A stretch of DNA of 48,776 nt from Glacieibacterium sp964246975 (lineage in GTDB: Bacteria > Pseudomonadota > Alphaproteobacteria > Sphingomonadales > Sphingomonadaceae): the NCBI GenBank assembly GCA_964246975.1, contig CAXTSL010000009.1:1-48776 (forward strand), written 5' to 3'. The translations under genes and the position numbers were made by a program. Shown here piece by piece: positions 34,338 to 42,825 of this stretch. The notes under the pieces were generated by a model. The model saw only the letters and a list, made by a program, of their open reading frames with translations. It was not told where the DNA came from and did not search any database. How positions within the stretch are numbered: position 1 is the stretch's first letter; every line of letters starts with the position of its first letter.

Positions 34338-35591
34338 CTATTTGGCGGCTTCGTAGATCGCCGTCGTCGGCAGCGCGCCCCTCAACCCCGCCGCGACCTT
34401 TTCGGCCCTCTCCAGCGCGCGGAGCACATTGCCGCCCGCGAGTGTCGCGAGATCGGCGTCGCTCCAGCCGCGCCGCGCCAGTTCGGCAAGCAGCACGGGG
34501 TAAGTGTCCACGCCGTCGAGGCCCTGCGGCGTGTCGGGGATGCCGTCGAGGTCCGCTCCGAAACCGACATGCGCGTGGCCGGCCACCTTGGCAACATGCT
34601 CGATGTGGTCGGCGATCATCGCAACGGTCGTGACGGGACGCGGGTGCGTCGCTTTCCACGCCGCGACCGCCGCGTCGATGCGCTCCGGCTGGCCGATGTA
34701 ACGCACCTTGGCCGCGCCCTGCGCGCCCGCGAGGTCCTGCTCGTACTGAAAGCGCTTGGGATCGTCGAAGCTCGGCACCCAGTTGACCATGACGACGCCG
34801 CCGTTGGCGGGCAGGAGGCGCAGCACCGCATCGGAGACGTTGCGCGGATGGTCGTTGAGCGCGCGCGCCGACGAGTGCGAGAAGATCACCGGAGCCTTGG
34901 TGACGCTCAGTGCGTCGGTCATGGTCTTCTCGCTGACGTGGCTGAGGTCGACGAGCATCCCCAAACGGTTCATCTCGACGACGACCGCATTGCCGAACGG
35001 TGTCAGGCCGTTGTGCGCGGGGGCGTCGGTGGCGCTGTCGGCCCAGGCGTTGTTGGCGAAATGCGTCAGCGTCATGTAGCGCGCGCCGAGGGCGTAGAAC
35101 ATCCGCAGCGCGGGAAGCGATTCGCCCATCTGGTGGCCGCCCTCGACGCCGATCAGCGACGCGATCCGCCCCGCCTTGTGGATGCGCCGGACGTCGGCGG
35201 CGGTCGACGCCAACTCGAAGGTCGCCGGATAGCGGGCGACGATGCCGCGCACGATGTCGATCTGGTCGAGCGTCGCCTGGATCGCCGCCGCGCCGCTCAG
35301 CGACGCAGGGACATAGACCGACCAGAACTGCCCGCCAAGACCACCGGCGCGCAGGCGGGGAATATCCGTCTGCAGCGGATGCTTGAAGGTCCGCGCGTCG
35401 GCGGCGAGATCGACCGCCCACCAGCCCTCGCCATAGTCCTGACGCAGCTGCTCGGCCCAGTCGTTGTGCCCATCGATCAGCGGCGTCGCGGCGAGGAGGC
35501 GCGCGATGCGGGCGTCGGTGACGGAAGCGTTGGGGGGTGCGGCAAGGGCGGGGGTGGCGAGTAGGAAGGCGAGGAGAAGGGGGAGGCGCAT
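34338..35591 (-). CDS. Exported membrane dipeptidase (peptidase M19)
   Basis: A 417-residue zinc dipeptidase of the renal dipeptidase family. The signal peptide is residues 1-17 (MRLPLLLAFLLATPALA). The zinc site shows in order LIDGHNDW (His and Asp), IGVEGGHQMG (bridging Glu), MTLTHFANNAWAD (His), DLSHVSEKTM (His) and IFSHSSARALNDHPRN; GFGADLDGIPD near the end completes the pocket. It should hydrolyse dipeptides, possibly including D-amino-acid ones, in the periplasm. The ATG at 35591 is followed upstream by a palindromic repeat that starts 23 bases away. Confidence 0.94.
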   Translation of the reverse strand: MRLPLLLAFLLATPALAAPPNASVTDARIARLLAATPLIDGHNDWAEQLRQDYGEGWWAVDLAADARTFKHPLQTDIPRLRAGGLGGQFWSVYVPASLSGAAAIQATLDQIDIVRGIVARYPATFELASTAADVRRIHKAGRIASLIGVEGGHQMGESLPALRMFYALGARYMTLTHFANNAWADSATDAPAHNGLTPFGNAVVVEMNRLGMLVDLSHVSEKTMTDALSVTKAPVIFSHSSARALNDHPRNVSDAVLRLLPANGGVVMVNWVPSFDDPKRFQYEQDLAGAQGAAKVRYIGQPERIDAAVAAWKATHPRPVTTVAMIADHIEHVAKVAGHAHVGFGADLDGIPDTPQGLDGVDTYPVLLAELARRGWSDADLATLAGGNVLRALERAEKVAAGLRGALPTTAIYEAAK

Positions 35592-35613
35592 CGCGGCCTT
35601 TCATTTTATGTTC

Positions 35614-35706
35614 GTCACTCCGGCAAAGGCCGGAACCCAATTCGTTACAAGCTCAACATTCCCTAACTGGAATGCAACTTGGTTCCGGCCTTCGCCGGAA
35701 TGGCGG
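35614..35706. repeat. Palindromic repeat, CCGGCGAAAGCCGG type (diverged)
   Basis: GTCACTCCGGCAAAGGCCGG on the left pairs with CCGGCCTTCGCCGGAATGGC on the right, and GGAACC with GGTTCC. It is a diverged copy of the element at 25743 with a longer AT-richer centre, and lies between the dipeptidase start and the hybrid kinase stop. Confidence 0.8.
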
Positions 35707-35731
35707 TCAAAAGCGAGATTGAGGCCGCACT

Positions 35732-38700
35732 CTAACCCGACCCCAGCACCCCCGCCACCGCCTTCGCCAGCTCGGCCTGCCGGAAGGGCTTCCCCAACCG
35801 CACCAGCGCGGGGTCGAGCGCGTCGGTCTCGGCATAGCCCGTGACCAGCATCGCGGGCAGGCCGGGGCGCAAGCGTCGCGCGGCGGCGATCAATTCGGCG
35901 CCGTTGGTCTCGGGCATCAGATAGTCGGTGACCAGCGCGTCGACCGCGCGGCCCGATTCGAGTAGCGCCAGAGCTTCGGCGGCGGACCCGGCCTCGATCA
36001 CCGCGAAGCCGAGATCGGTCAGCATCGCGGCGGTGCTGGCGCGCACCATGTCCTCGTCGTCGACGACGAGGATGGTTTCGGCGGTGGGAACGACGGCCTC
36101 GCTCGCGACCGGCGGTGCGTGGTCGGGTTGCGCTTCGTCGGCTTCGGGCAGCCATAGGGTCGCAGTGGTGCCTTCACCGGGCGTGCTGTGGATGACCAGC
36201 TTGCCGCCCGACTGCGCCGCGAGGCCATGGACCATCGACAGGCCGAGGCCGGTGCCCTTGCCGATGCCCTTGGTCGAGAAGAACGGCTCGACCGCGCGGC
36301 GCAGCGTTGTCTCGTCCATCCCCGCGCCGGTATCGGTGACGCACAGGCGCACGAAGCGGTGTTGCGGCAGCCCGGTGTCGGCATCGGGCATCACGGCATC
36401 GAGGCCGATGGTCAGCGTGCCGCCTTCGGGCATCGCGTCGCGGGCATTGAGCGCGAGGTTGAGCAGCGCCAACTCGAGTTGCGCGGGATCGACCTGCGCG
36501 GGCGGCAGGCCGTCGTGGGCATCGACGACGATGTCGATCGTCGGGCCGATCGAACGCGCCAGCAGGTCGCGCATATCGTCGACAAGCGCCGCGACATCGA
36601 CCGCGCGCGTCTGCAGCTGCTGGCGACGCGCGAAGGCGAGCAGGCGCTGAACGAGGGTCTTGGCGCGGTCGGCGGCGGCGAGCGCGCCGTCGATCAGCCG
36701 CGCCTCGCGCTCGCCGCCGACGCCGCGCCGCTGGAGCAGGTCGAGGCTGCCGATGATCGGCGTCAGCAGGTTGTTGAAGTCGTGCGCCACGCCGCCGGTC
36801 AGCTGGCCGATCGATTCGAGCTTCTGCATCTCGTGGATCTGCGCCTGCGCGGCGGCGAGGTCGGCGGCGCGCGCGCGTTCGTCGGTGACGTCGCGACCGT
36901 TGATGAAGGTCGCCTCGCCGTCGGGCGACGCGAGCAGCCACGAGATCGTGCGGAACGACCCGTCCTTGTGACGGACGCGGCATTCGTAATTGGGCACCAC
37001 CGCCGCCTGCTGCGCATCGCGGAGCACCGCATCGCTCGACGGCACGTCGTCGGGATGGTTCATCTCGAGGTGCGGACGCCCGACGACCTCGTCGATTTGC
37101 CAGCCCAGCGTCGTCGTCCACGCCGGATTGACCGCGCGGATGATGCCGTCGCCGCCAATCACGCCCATCAGGTCGCGCGCGTTGTTCCACGCGGCGTCGC
37201 GCTCGGCGGTGGCGCGTGCCAGCTCGGCCTGGCGCACGATGTCGCCGGTGATGTCGCGCGCGCTGGCATAGACGCTGTCGCCTGCCGGTGCCGTCACCCA
37301 CGACAGCCAGCGCGTCGAACCGTCCTTGTGGTGGTAAAGGTTGACGAAATTATCGAGCGGTCGCCCCGCCGACTCGGCGAGTGCGGCGTCGCTGCGGTCA
37401 TGGTCCCCGGCGACGACGAATTGCGTGTAGCGTTGGCCGACGAGTTCGGCGCGGTCCCAGCCGAGGACGGCGGTCCATGCCGGATTGACCGCTTCGATGA
37501 TGCCATCGTGGCCCAGCAGCAGCATCATTTCGCGCGAATATATCCACGCCCGGTCGCGTTCGGCGGTCGCCTGCTTGACCCGCTGCGCGAGCGTCGCGTT
37601 GAGGTCGCGCAGCGCCGCCTCGGCCGCGCGCTGATCGGTGATGTCGGTATGGACGCCGACCCATTCGTCGACATTGCCTGCCGCGTCGAGGGTGGGGACG
37701 GCGCGGATCGAGAACAGCCGCCATGCCCCGTCGTAGCGACGGACACGGTGTTCGAAGACGAACGGTCGCCGCGCCGCCACGGCCGCGTCCCAGGCGTCGA
37801 TCGTCGGTCGCGCGTCGTCGGGGTGGACCGCGTCGGCCCAGCCGAGGCCCTCGTAGTCGGCACGCGTCTGGCCGGTGAGGCGCGCCCAGCCGGGTTGCTC
37901 GCCCAACAACCGGCCCCCGGCGTCGTTGGTCCACAACACCCCTTCCATCGCGTCGATGGCGGCGCGGAAGCGCGCGACTGCGGCGGTCAGCTTGGCTTCG
38001 TTGTCGAGGCGCTCGGTCTGGTCGATGTTGATCCCGACGATGCGGACGCGCTTGCCGCCTTCGTCGCGGATGACGCGCGCGCGCGACGCCAGCCAGCGCC
38101 AGCCACCCTCTCGACGACGCACCCGGAACGCTCCGGCATAGTTGTCGGCGGCCTCGGTCAGCTTGCCGGTACCGGCCCCCAGGTCGAGCACCTCGGGCCC
38201 GNNNNNNNNNNCTCGGTCAGCTTGCCGAGCCGTTGCGCCTCGGCGACGTCGTCGGGGTGGACCATCGCCGCCCACTCGCCCTGCTGCGGCGCGCCGAGCG
38301 CGGGATCGCGGTCGTAAAGCGCGAAGACCTCGGGCGACCAGATCATCTCGGGCGGGTCGTAGCGATACTCCCACGTGCCTGCCTGCGCCGCAGCAAGCGC
38401 GAGATGGGCGCGCTCCGACTCCTCGACGATCAGGCGTTCGGCCTCGTGGCGTGCGGTGAGATCGACGAGCAGGCTGACGCTGCGATTGACGCCACCGTCG
38501 GCATCGGTGACGAGGGTCGACTGGACGCGGACCCAGATCTCGCCGCCGTCGCCCCGCCGCAGTCGCGCCTCGCCGACGCCCGTGCCTGCCGTGGCGATCT
38601 CGCGATACAGCGCCGCGGCGCGCTCGGTGTCGTCGGGATGCGTCAGGTCGTCGGTAGTCAGCGTCAGCAATGTCGCGCGGTCGTAACGCAGCATCGTGCA

Positions 38701-38859
38701 GACCGCGTCGTTGACCGACAGCAGGCGTCGCGTCGCGATATCGACGTGCGCGATGCCGATCGTCGCGGTGGCGAACAGCGCGCGGAAATCCGCCGCCAGC
38801 GATGCGTCGTCGAAGCCACGATCCAAAGCGTCCGCCCCGCCTCTGCTGCCGAACGCCAT
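35732..38859 (-). CDS. Multi-PAS hybrid sensor histidine kinase (interrupted by assembly gap)
   Basis: One kinase gene broken by the second gap. If bases 38168-38226 (a foreign 34-base tail, ten N and a 15-base duplicate) are removed, the frame is continuous for 1022 residues. It then contains five PAS domains (for example TIGIAHVDIATRRLLSVND, GTWEYRYDPPEMIWSPE, IIEAVNPAWTAVLGW, IIRAVNPAWTTTLGW). A histidine kinase domain follows with H-box GGVAHDFNNLLTPIIGSLDL, N-box LALNARDAM, and G-boxes DTGAGMDE and GTGLGLSMVHG. A C-terminal receiver has ILVVDDEDMVR, VTDYLMPE (Asp) and LGKPF. No membrane segment is seen, so it senses a cytoplasmic signal. No dedicated output partner is adjacent. Confidence 0.9.
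38153..38226. other. Misassembled join around gap
   Basis: CTCGGTCAGCTTGCC occurs at 38153-38167 and again at 38212-38226, on either side of a 34-base tail and ten N. On the minus strand the tail reads GPEVLDLGAGTG, a methyltransferase motif I that does not belong to this gene. The two contigs should overlap on the 15-mer. Confidence 0.85.
38202..38211. other. Assembly gap (10 N)
   Basis: Ten N inserted between two contig ends; the flanking duplicated 15-mer suggests that no sequence is actually missing here. Confidence 0.99.
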
Positions 38860-38922
38860 GCTTGCCCCACTCACGGCGCGCCTGTAAACTGCGGCGCAGT
38901 CCTTACCCCCATAGGTCCGGAC

Positions 38923-38944
38923 ATTGCGCGTTCGAACGCGCAAT
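38923..38944. promoter_or_regulatory. 22-bp perfect palindrome between hybrid kinase and ku
   Basis: The half-site ATTGCGCGTTC is followed directly by its reverse complement, giving a perfect 22-bp palindrome. It lies in the 191-base divergent region, 107 bases before ku and 64 before the kinase start. It does not match the alphaproteobacterial LexA pattern. A dimeric regulator site is the likely reading. Confidence 0.55.
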
Positions 38945-39050
38945 ACATTTAAACAGTTCCCCACCTCCGGCACAAGTCTCCCGACGGGGGCGGAACGACC
39001 GCGCCGTCGTGCGCGTTGTCGGGCGTTCGCGGGCAAGGGACTGGATTCGG

Positions 39051-39926
39051 ATGGTAGCGCGGGCATATTGGTCGGGGCAGTTGCGGCTGGCGCTGGTTTC
39101 GATCCCGGTCGAAATCTATTCAGCGACGAAAAGCGCGGGCGGTATCGCGCTCAACCAGATCCACGAACCGTCGGGCAAGCGTATCAAGCTGGAGAAGACC
39201 GTCCCCGGCCTCGGCGCGGTCGATCCCGACGATATCGTCAAGGGGTATCAGGTCGAGAAGGGCCAGTATGTCCTGCTCAGCGACGACGAGATCGAGGGGG
39301 TCAAGCTCGAGAGCAAGCGGACGCTCGAACTCGTGCAGTTCGTCGATGCCAGCGAGATCGACGCGATCTATTTCGAGAAGCCGTATTTCGTCGTGCCCAA
39401 GGATGAGCTGGCCGAGGAGGCGTTTCGCGTCATCCGCGACGCGCTGCGGACGACGAAGAAGGTCGGGCTGGGCCAGCTCGCGATGCGCGGCCACGAGTAT
39501 CTCGTCAGTCTCAAGCCATGCGGGCGCGGCATGATCCTCGAGACGCTGCGCTATGAGGCCGAGGTCAACCAGGCGAGCGGCTTCTTCCGCGCCATCTCCG
39601 ACGAGCCCGCGCCCGAGGAATTGATGGAGCTGGCCACCGCGCTGATCGGCAAGCGCACGAAGAAGTTCGAACCGGGCGCGTTCAAGGACCGCTATGACGA
39701 CGCGCTGCGCGCGCTGATCGACGCCAAGCGCGGCAAGAAGGGCGCAGTCGTCGAGACCGATAGCGGCGATACGAAACCGTCGAACGTCATCGACCTGATG
39801 GCGGCCTTGAAGGCGTCGATCGAGAAGGGTGGCGGCAGCGATGCTCCCGCACCGCCGAAGGTTGCACCGCGACCGACCGCGCGGCGCACGGCGGCGGCGA
39901 AGGCCCCGGCGCGGAAGCGGGCGTGA
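39051..39926 (+). CDS. ku: Ku, DNA end-binding protein of non-homologous end joining
   Basis: A 291-residue homodimeric ring protein that binds broken DNA ends and recruits LigD. It starts VARAYWSGQLRLALVSIPVEIYSA, the usual bacterial Ku opening. The core continues with NQIHEPSGKRIKLEK, VDPDDIVKGYQVEKGQYVLLSDDE, YFEKPYFVVP and SLKPCGRGMILETLRYEAEV. The C-terminal 50 residues are Ala/Pro/Lys/Arg-rich (TARRTAAAKAPARKRA), the basic tail that helps DNA threading. The gene is 118 bases upstream of ligD with a palindromic repeat between them. AAGGGA lies about 12 bases before the ATG. Confidence 0.95.
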   Translation: MVARAYWSGQLRLALVSIPVEIYSATKSAGGIALNQIHEPSGKRIKLEKTVPGLGAVDPDDIVKGYQVEKGQYVLLSDDEIEGVKLESKRTLELVQFVDASEIDAIYFEKPYFVVPKDELAEEAFRVIRDALRTTKKVGLGQLAMRGHEYLVSLKPCGRGMILETLRYEAEVNQASGFFRAISDEPAPEELMELATALIGKRTKKFEPGAFKDRYDDALRALIDAKRGKKGAVVETDSGDTKPSNVIDLMAALKASIEKGGGSDAPAPPKVAPRPTARRTAAAKAPARKRA

Positions 39927-39935
39927 GTGCAAGTC

Positions 39936-40034
39936 CCCCTCCGTCGGCTACGCCGCCACCTCCCCCTGAAAAGGGGGAGGAACTTCGGTCCTCCTCCTCT
40001 TCAGGGGGAGGTGGCGCGCAGCGCCGGAGGGGGC
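39936..40034. repeat. Paired palindromic element between ku and ligD
   Basis: One half-unit (CCCCCTCCGTCGGCTACGCC..., ending in AGGGGGAGG, 39936-39981) is followed by a 9-base spacer and its inverted copy (to 40034). Each half-unit also contains its own small hairpin around CCCCCTGAAAAGGGGG. The same half-unit occurs at 42670-42780 in the opposite pairing order. Confidence 0.85.
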
Positions 40035-40044
40035 TCGACGCGCG

Positions 40045-42669
40045 ATGACCGCCCCGCTCGACACGTACAACGCCAAGCGCGACTTCGCCAAAACGCGCGA
40101 ACCGGCGGGCAAGGTCGGGCGCAAGGCGGGCAGCAGCTTCATCGTGCAAAAACACGCGGCGTCGCGGCTGCACTGGGACTTCCGCCTCGAACTCGGCGGC
40201 GTGCTGCTCAGCTGGGCGGTGACCAAGGTGCCGAGCGCCGACCCGTCGGTGAAGCGACTCGCCGTCCGCACCGAGGACCATCCGCTGAGCTATGCGAGCT
40301 TCGAGGGGGCGATTCCCAAGGGCGAATACGGCGGCGGCACGGTGATGCTGTGGGACCGGGGCACGTGGCAGAACGAAATCGACCCCGCCGAAGGGCTCAA
40401 GAAGGGCAAGCTGCACTTCACGCTGACCGGCGAGCGGATGCAGGGCGAGTGGGTGCTGATCCGTCTCAAGCCCGAGGGCAAGGCAGAGAACTGGCTGCTC
40501 GGCAAGATCGACGATGCGTTCGCGGGTGGCGATCTCGACTTCGATACTGGGGTGGCGAGCGGGCTGACGATGGCGGAGATTGCGGGGGGAATTGCACCCT
40601 CCCCTTCAGGGGAGGGTCGGAGAGACGACGCGCAGCGGCAGCCCCGGGGTGGGGTTGCGGGACGCGCGGTGGCCAACCCTACCCCCGAGCCGCCTCCGGC
40701 GTCTCTCGCCCCTCCCCTGAAGGGGAGGGGGAAGAAACCGCCCCCCTTCCACGCCCCCCAACTCGCCACCCTCGTCGACACCCCGCCCACCGGCAATGAC
40801 TGGCTCCACGAGACCAAGTACGACGGCTACCGCGCACTCCTTGCCGTCGGCGGCGGCGCGTGCGTCGCTTATACCCGCTCGGGCCTCGACTGGACCGACA
40901 AATTCCGTGCCGTCGCCGATGCGGCCGCCGCGTTGCCGTGCGCGACCGCGCTGATCGACAGTGAAATCTGTGCGCTCGATGCGGCGGGACACCCGAGTTT
41001 CGGCGCGCTCCAGGCGGCGCTCAAGGACGGGGGGCCGATCCTCGCGTTCGCCTTCGACCTGCTCCACCTCGACGGCGACGACCTGACCGGCGACCCGCTG
41101 ACCGAGCGCAAGGCGAAGCTCGCGGCGTTGCTCGAAGCCGCCCCCGCGCCGCTGCACTATGCCGAGCACGTGCGCGGCGGCGGCGAGCGGATGTTCGCGG
41201 CGATGTGCGCGGGCGGCTACGAGGGCGTCGTCAGCAAGCGCGCCGACGGTCGCTACCGCTCGGGCCGCAGCGGCAACTGGGTCAAGGCGAAATGCACGCA
41301 GCGGCAGGAGTTCGTCATCGCGGGCTGGTCGGAGTCCGACAAGGGCAGGGGGTTCGCGTCGTTGTTGCTCGGCGTCCACGAGGATGGAGCGTTGCGCTAC
41401 GCCGGGCGCGTCGGCACGGGGTTCGACGACCGCACGCTGACCGACCTGACCACGCGGCTGGAGGCGCTCGCGACCGATACGTCGCCGTTCGCCGGGAAGC
41501 TCCCCGCGTTGGCCCGGCGCGGGGCGCATTTCGTGCGCCCCGAGCTGGTTGCCGAGGTGGCGTTCACCGAGTTCACGGCGGACGGGCATCTGCGGCATCC
41601 GAGTTTTTTGGGGCTGCGCGCGGACAAGGCGGCGGGGGAGGTGGTGCGGGAAGTGGCTACTGCTACGCCCTCCCCTTCAGGGAAGGGCCGAGAGACGCCG
41701 TCAGGCGGCCCGAGGGTGGGGTCGGCTCGGAAACCCGTCGTGCAGAAAGAACCCACCCCCGGGCCGCGCCAAGGGGCGCGTCTCTCGGACCCTCCCCTGA
41801 AGGGGAGGGTGGCAGCAAGCAGCGGCGTCGTCATCTCGTCCCCCGACCGCATCGTCTTCCCCGAACTTGGCCTGACCAAGGGCGCGCTCGCGGCGTATTA
41901 CGAGGCGCTGGCGCCCGCGATGCTCCCCGACCTCGCGCGCCGCGCCATCAGCCTCGTGCGCTGCCCGCAGGGGCGCGCCAAGCAATGCTTCTTCCAGAAG
42001 CACGACAGCGGCATGTTCGCCGACAGCGTCCATTCGGTCGTCATCGCCGAGAGCGATGGCAAGGCCGAACCCTATCTTTACGTCGAGGACGCCGCCGGGC
42101 TGCTGGCGTGCGTCCAGATGGGCACCATCGAGTTCCACGGCTGGGGCAGCCGCGTCGACGACCTCGAACGCCCCGACCGGCTGGTCATCGACCTCGATCC
42201 CGACGAGGCGGTCAGCTTCGACGCGGTCAAGCTCGCGGCGCAACTGGTGCGCGACCGGCTCAAGGCGCGCGGTCTCGACAGCTGGCCGATGCTGACCGGC
42301 GGCAAGGGCGTGCATGTCGTCGCGCCGCTGGTGCCGCGCGCCGAGTGGCCCGAGGTCAAGGCGTGGGCGAAGGGGTTCGCCGAGGCGCTCGAGGCCGAAG
42401 CCCCCGATGCCTTCGTCGCGGTGATGAGCAAGGCCAAGCGCAAGGGCCGCATCTTCGTCGACTACCTCCGCAACCAGCGCGGCGCGACGGCCGTCCTGCC
42501 GTGGTCGGTGCGGGCGCGAGAAGGGGCCGGGGTGGCGACGCCGCTGACCTGGGCCGAGCTGGACGAGGCGAGGTCGGGGCATGATTTCAGCGCGGCCGAT
42601 GTCGCGGGCGTGCTGGCGCAGGCGGCGCGCAAGCGCGAGGTAGCGAAGGCGCGCGCGTTGCCGAAGTAG
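40045..42669 (+). CDS. ligD: Multifunctional DNA ligase D (PE-ligase-polymerase)
   Basis: An 874-residue end-joining enzyme, with domains in the order phosphoesterase, ligase, polymerase. The PE domain (about 1-180) has QKHAASRLHWDFRLEL and FEGAIPKGEYGGG. The ATP-dependent ligase (about 235-535) has the nucleotidyl lysine in HETKYDGYRAL, then LIDSEICALD and GYEGVVSKRADG. The polymerase (about 595-870) has FQKHDSGMF, RLVIDLDPDE (metal aspartates) and LTGGKGVHVVAP. The two linkers (residues 184-230 and 541-590) are coded by palindromic repeat elements and read Pro/Ser/Gly/Arg-rich, which makes this protein longer than many LigD proteins of the same architecture. The ATG at 40045 follows the repeat without a strong ribosome site. 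Confidence 0.95.
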   Translation: MTAPLDTYNAKRDFAKTREPAGKVGRKAGSSFIVQKHAASRLHWDFRLELGGVLLSWAVTKVPSADPSVKRLAVRTEDHPLSYASFEGAIPKGEYGGGTVMLWDRGTWQNEIDPAEGLKKGKLHFTLTGERMQGEWVLIRLKPEGKAENWLLGKIDDAFAGGDLDFDTGVASGLTMAEIAGGIAPSPSGEGRRDDAQRQPRGGVAGRAVANPTPEPPPASLAPPLKGRGKKPPPFHAPQLATLVDTPPTGNDWLHETKYDGYRALLAVGGGACVAYTRSGLDWTDKFRAVADAAAALPCATALIDSEICALDAAGHPSFGALQAALKDGGPILAFAFDLLHLDGDDLTGDPLTERKAKLAALLEAAPAPLHYAEHVRGGGERMFAAMCAGGYEGVVSKRADGRYRSGRSGNWVKAKCTQRQEFVIAGWSESDKGRGFASLLLGVHEDGALRYAGRVGTGFDDRTLTDLTTRLEALATDTSPFAGKLPALARRGAHFVRPELVAEVAFTEFTADGHLRHPSFLGLRADKAAGEVVREVATATPSPSGKGRETPSGGPRVGSARKPVVQKEPTPGPRQGARLSDPPLKGRVAASSGVVISSPDRIVFPELGLTKGALAAYYEALAPAMLPDLARRAISLVRCPQGRAKQCFFQKHDSGMFADSVHSVVIAESDGKAEPYLYVEDAAGLLACVQMGTIEFHGWGSRVDDLERPDRLVIDLDPDEAVSFDAVKLAAQLVRDRLKARGLDSWPMLTGGKGVHVVAPLVPRAEWPEVKAWAKGFAEALEAEAPDAFVAVMSKAKRKGRIFVDYLRNQRGATAVLPWSVRAREGAGVATPLTWAELDEARSGHDFSAADVAGVLAQAARKREVAKARALPK
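40595..40733. repeat. Palindromic element inside ligD, PE-ligase linker
   Basis: CACCCTCCCCTTCAGGGGAG at the left and CCCCTCCCCTGAAGGGGAGG at the right are inverted copies. Further inside, GGAGAGACG pairs with CGTCTCTC and CCGGGGTGGGGTT with AACCCTACCCCCG. It is translated in frame; its ends read PSPSGEG and PPLKGRG. Confidence 0.88.
41666..41813. repeat. Palindromic element inside ligD, ligase-polymerase linker
   Basis: A second copy of the element at 40595, diverged in the middle but with the same arms (CCCTCCCCTTCAGGGAAGGG and CCCTCCCCTGAAGGGGAGGG) and the same GAGAGACG/CGTCTCTC inner arms. It is read in the same phase, giving PSPSGKG at the left end and PPLKGRV at the right. Confidence 0.88.
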
Positions 42670-42780
42670 CTCCTCCCCCTCTTCAGGGGGAGGTGGCGCG
42701 AAGCGACGGAGGGGGTTTTCCCCCGCGCGAAGGCCCCCTCCGTCGGCTACGCCGCCACCTCCTCCTGAAGAGGGGGAGGA
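42670..42780. repeat. Paired palindromic element after ligD
   Basis: The half-unit of 39936 occurs here first inverted (42670-42715) and then direct (42734-42780), around a central GGGGGTTTTCCCCC. It begins right after the ligD stop and may terminate ligD transcription and that of the converging prsR. Confidence 0.85.
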
Positions 42781-42825
42781 GCGCAGCTGCGCGCCGCCCC
42801 CGCCCACCTGAACAGGGCGGAGCGG

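Noticed and set aside
35732..38374. Two separate kinase genes on either side of the second gap
   Set aside because: The PAS domain is continuous across the gap once the duplicated 15-mer is collapsed, and the total length then becomes a whole number of codons.
38923..38944. Palindrome before ku as an SOS (LexA) box
   Set aside because: Alphaproteobacterial LexA sites are direct GTTC-N7-GTTC or GAAC-N7-GAAC repeats; here GTTC and GAAC abut as a palindrome and the spacing does not fit.
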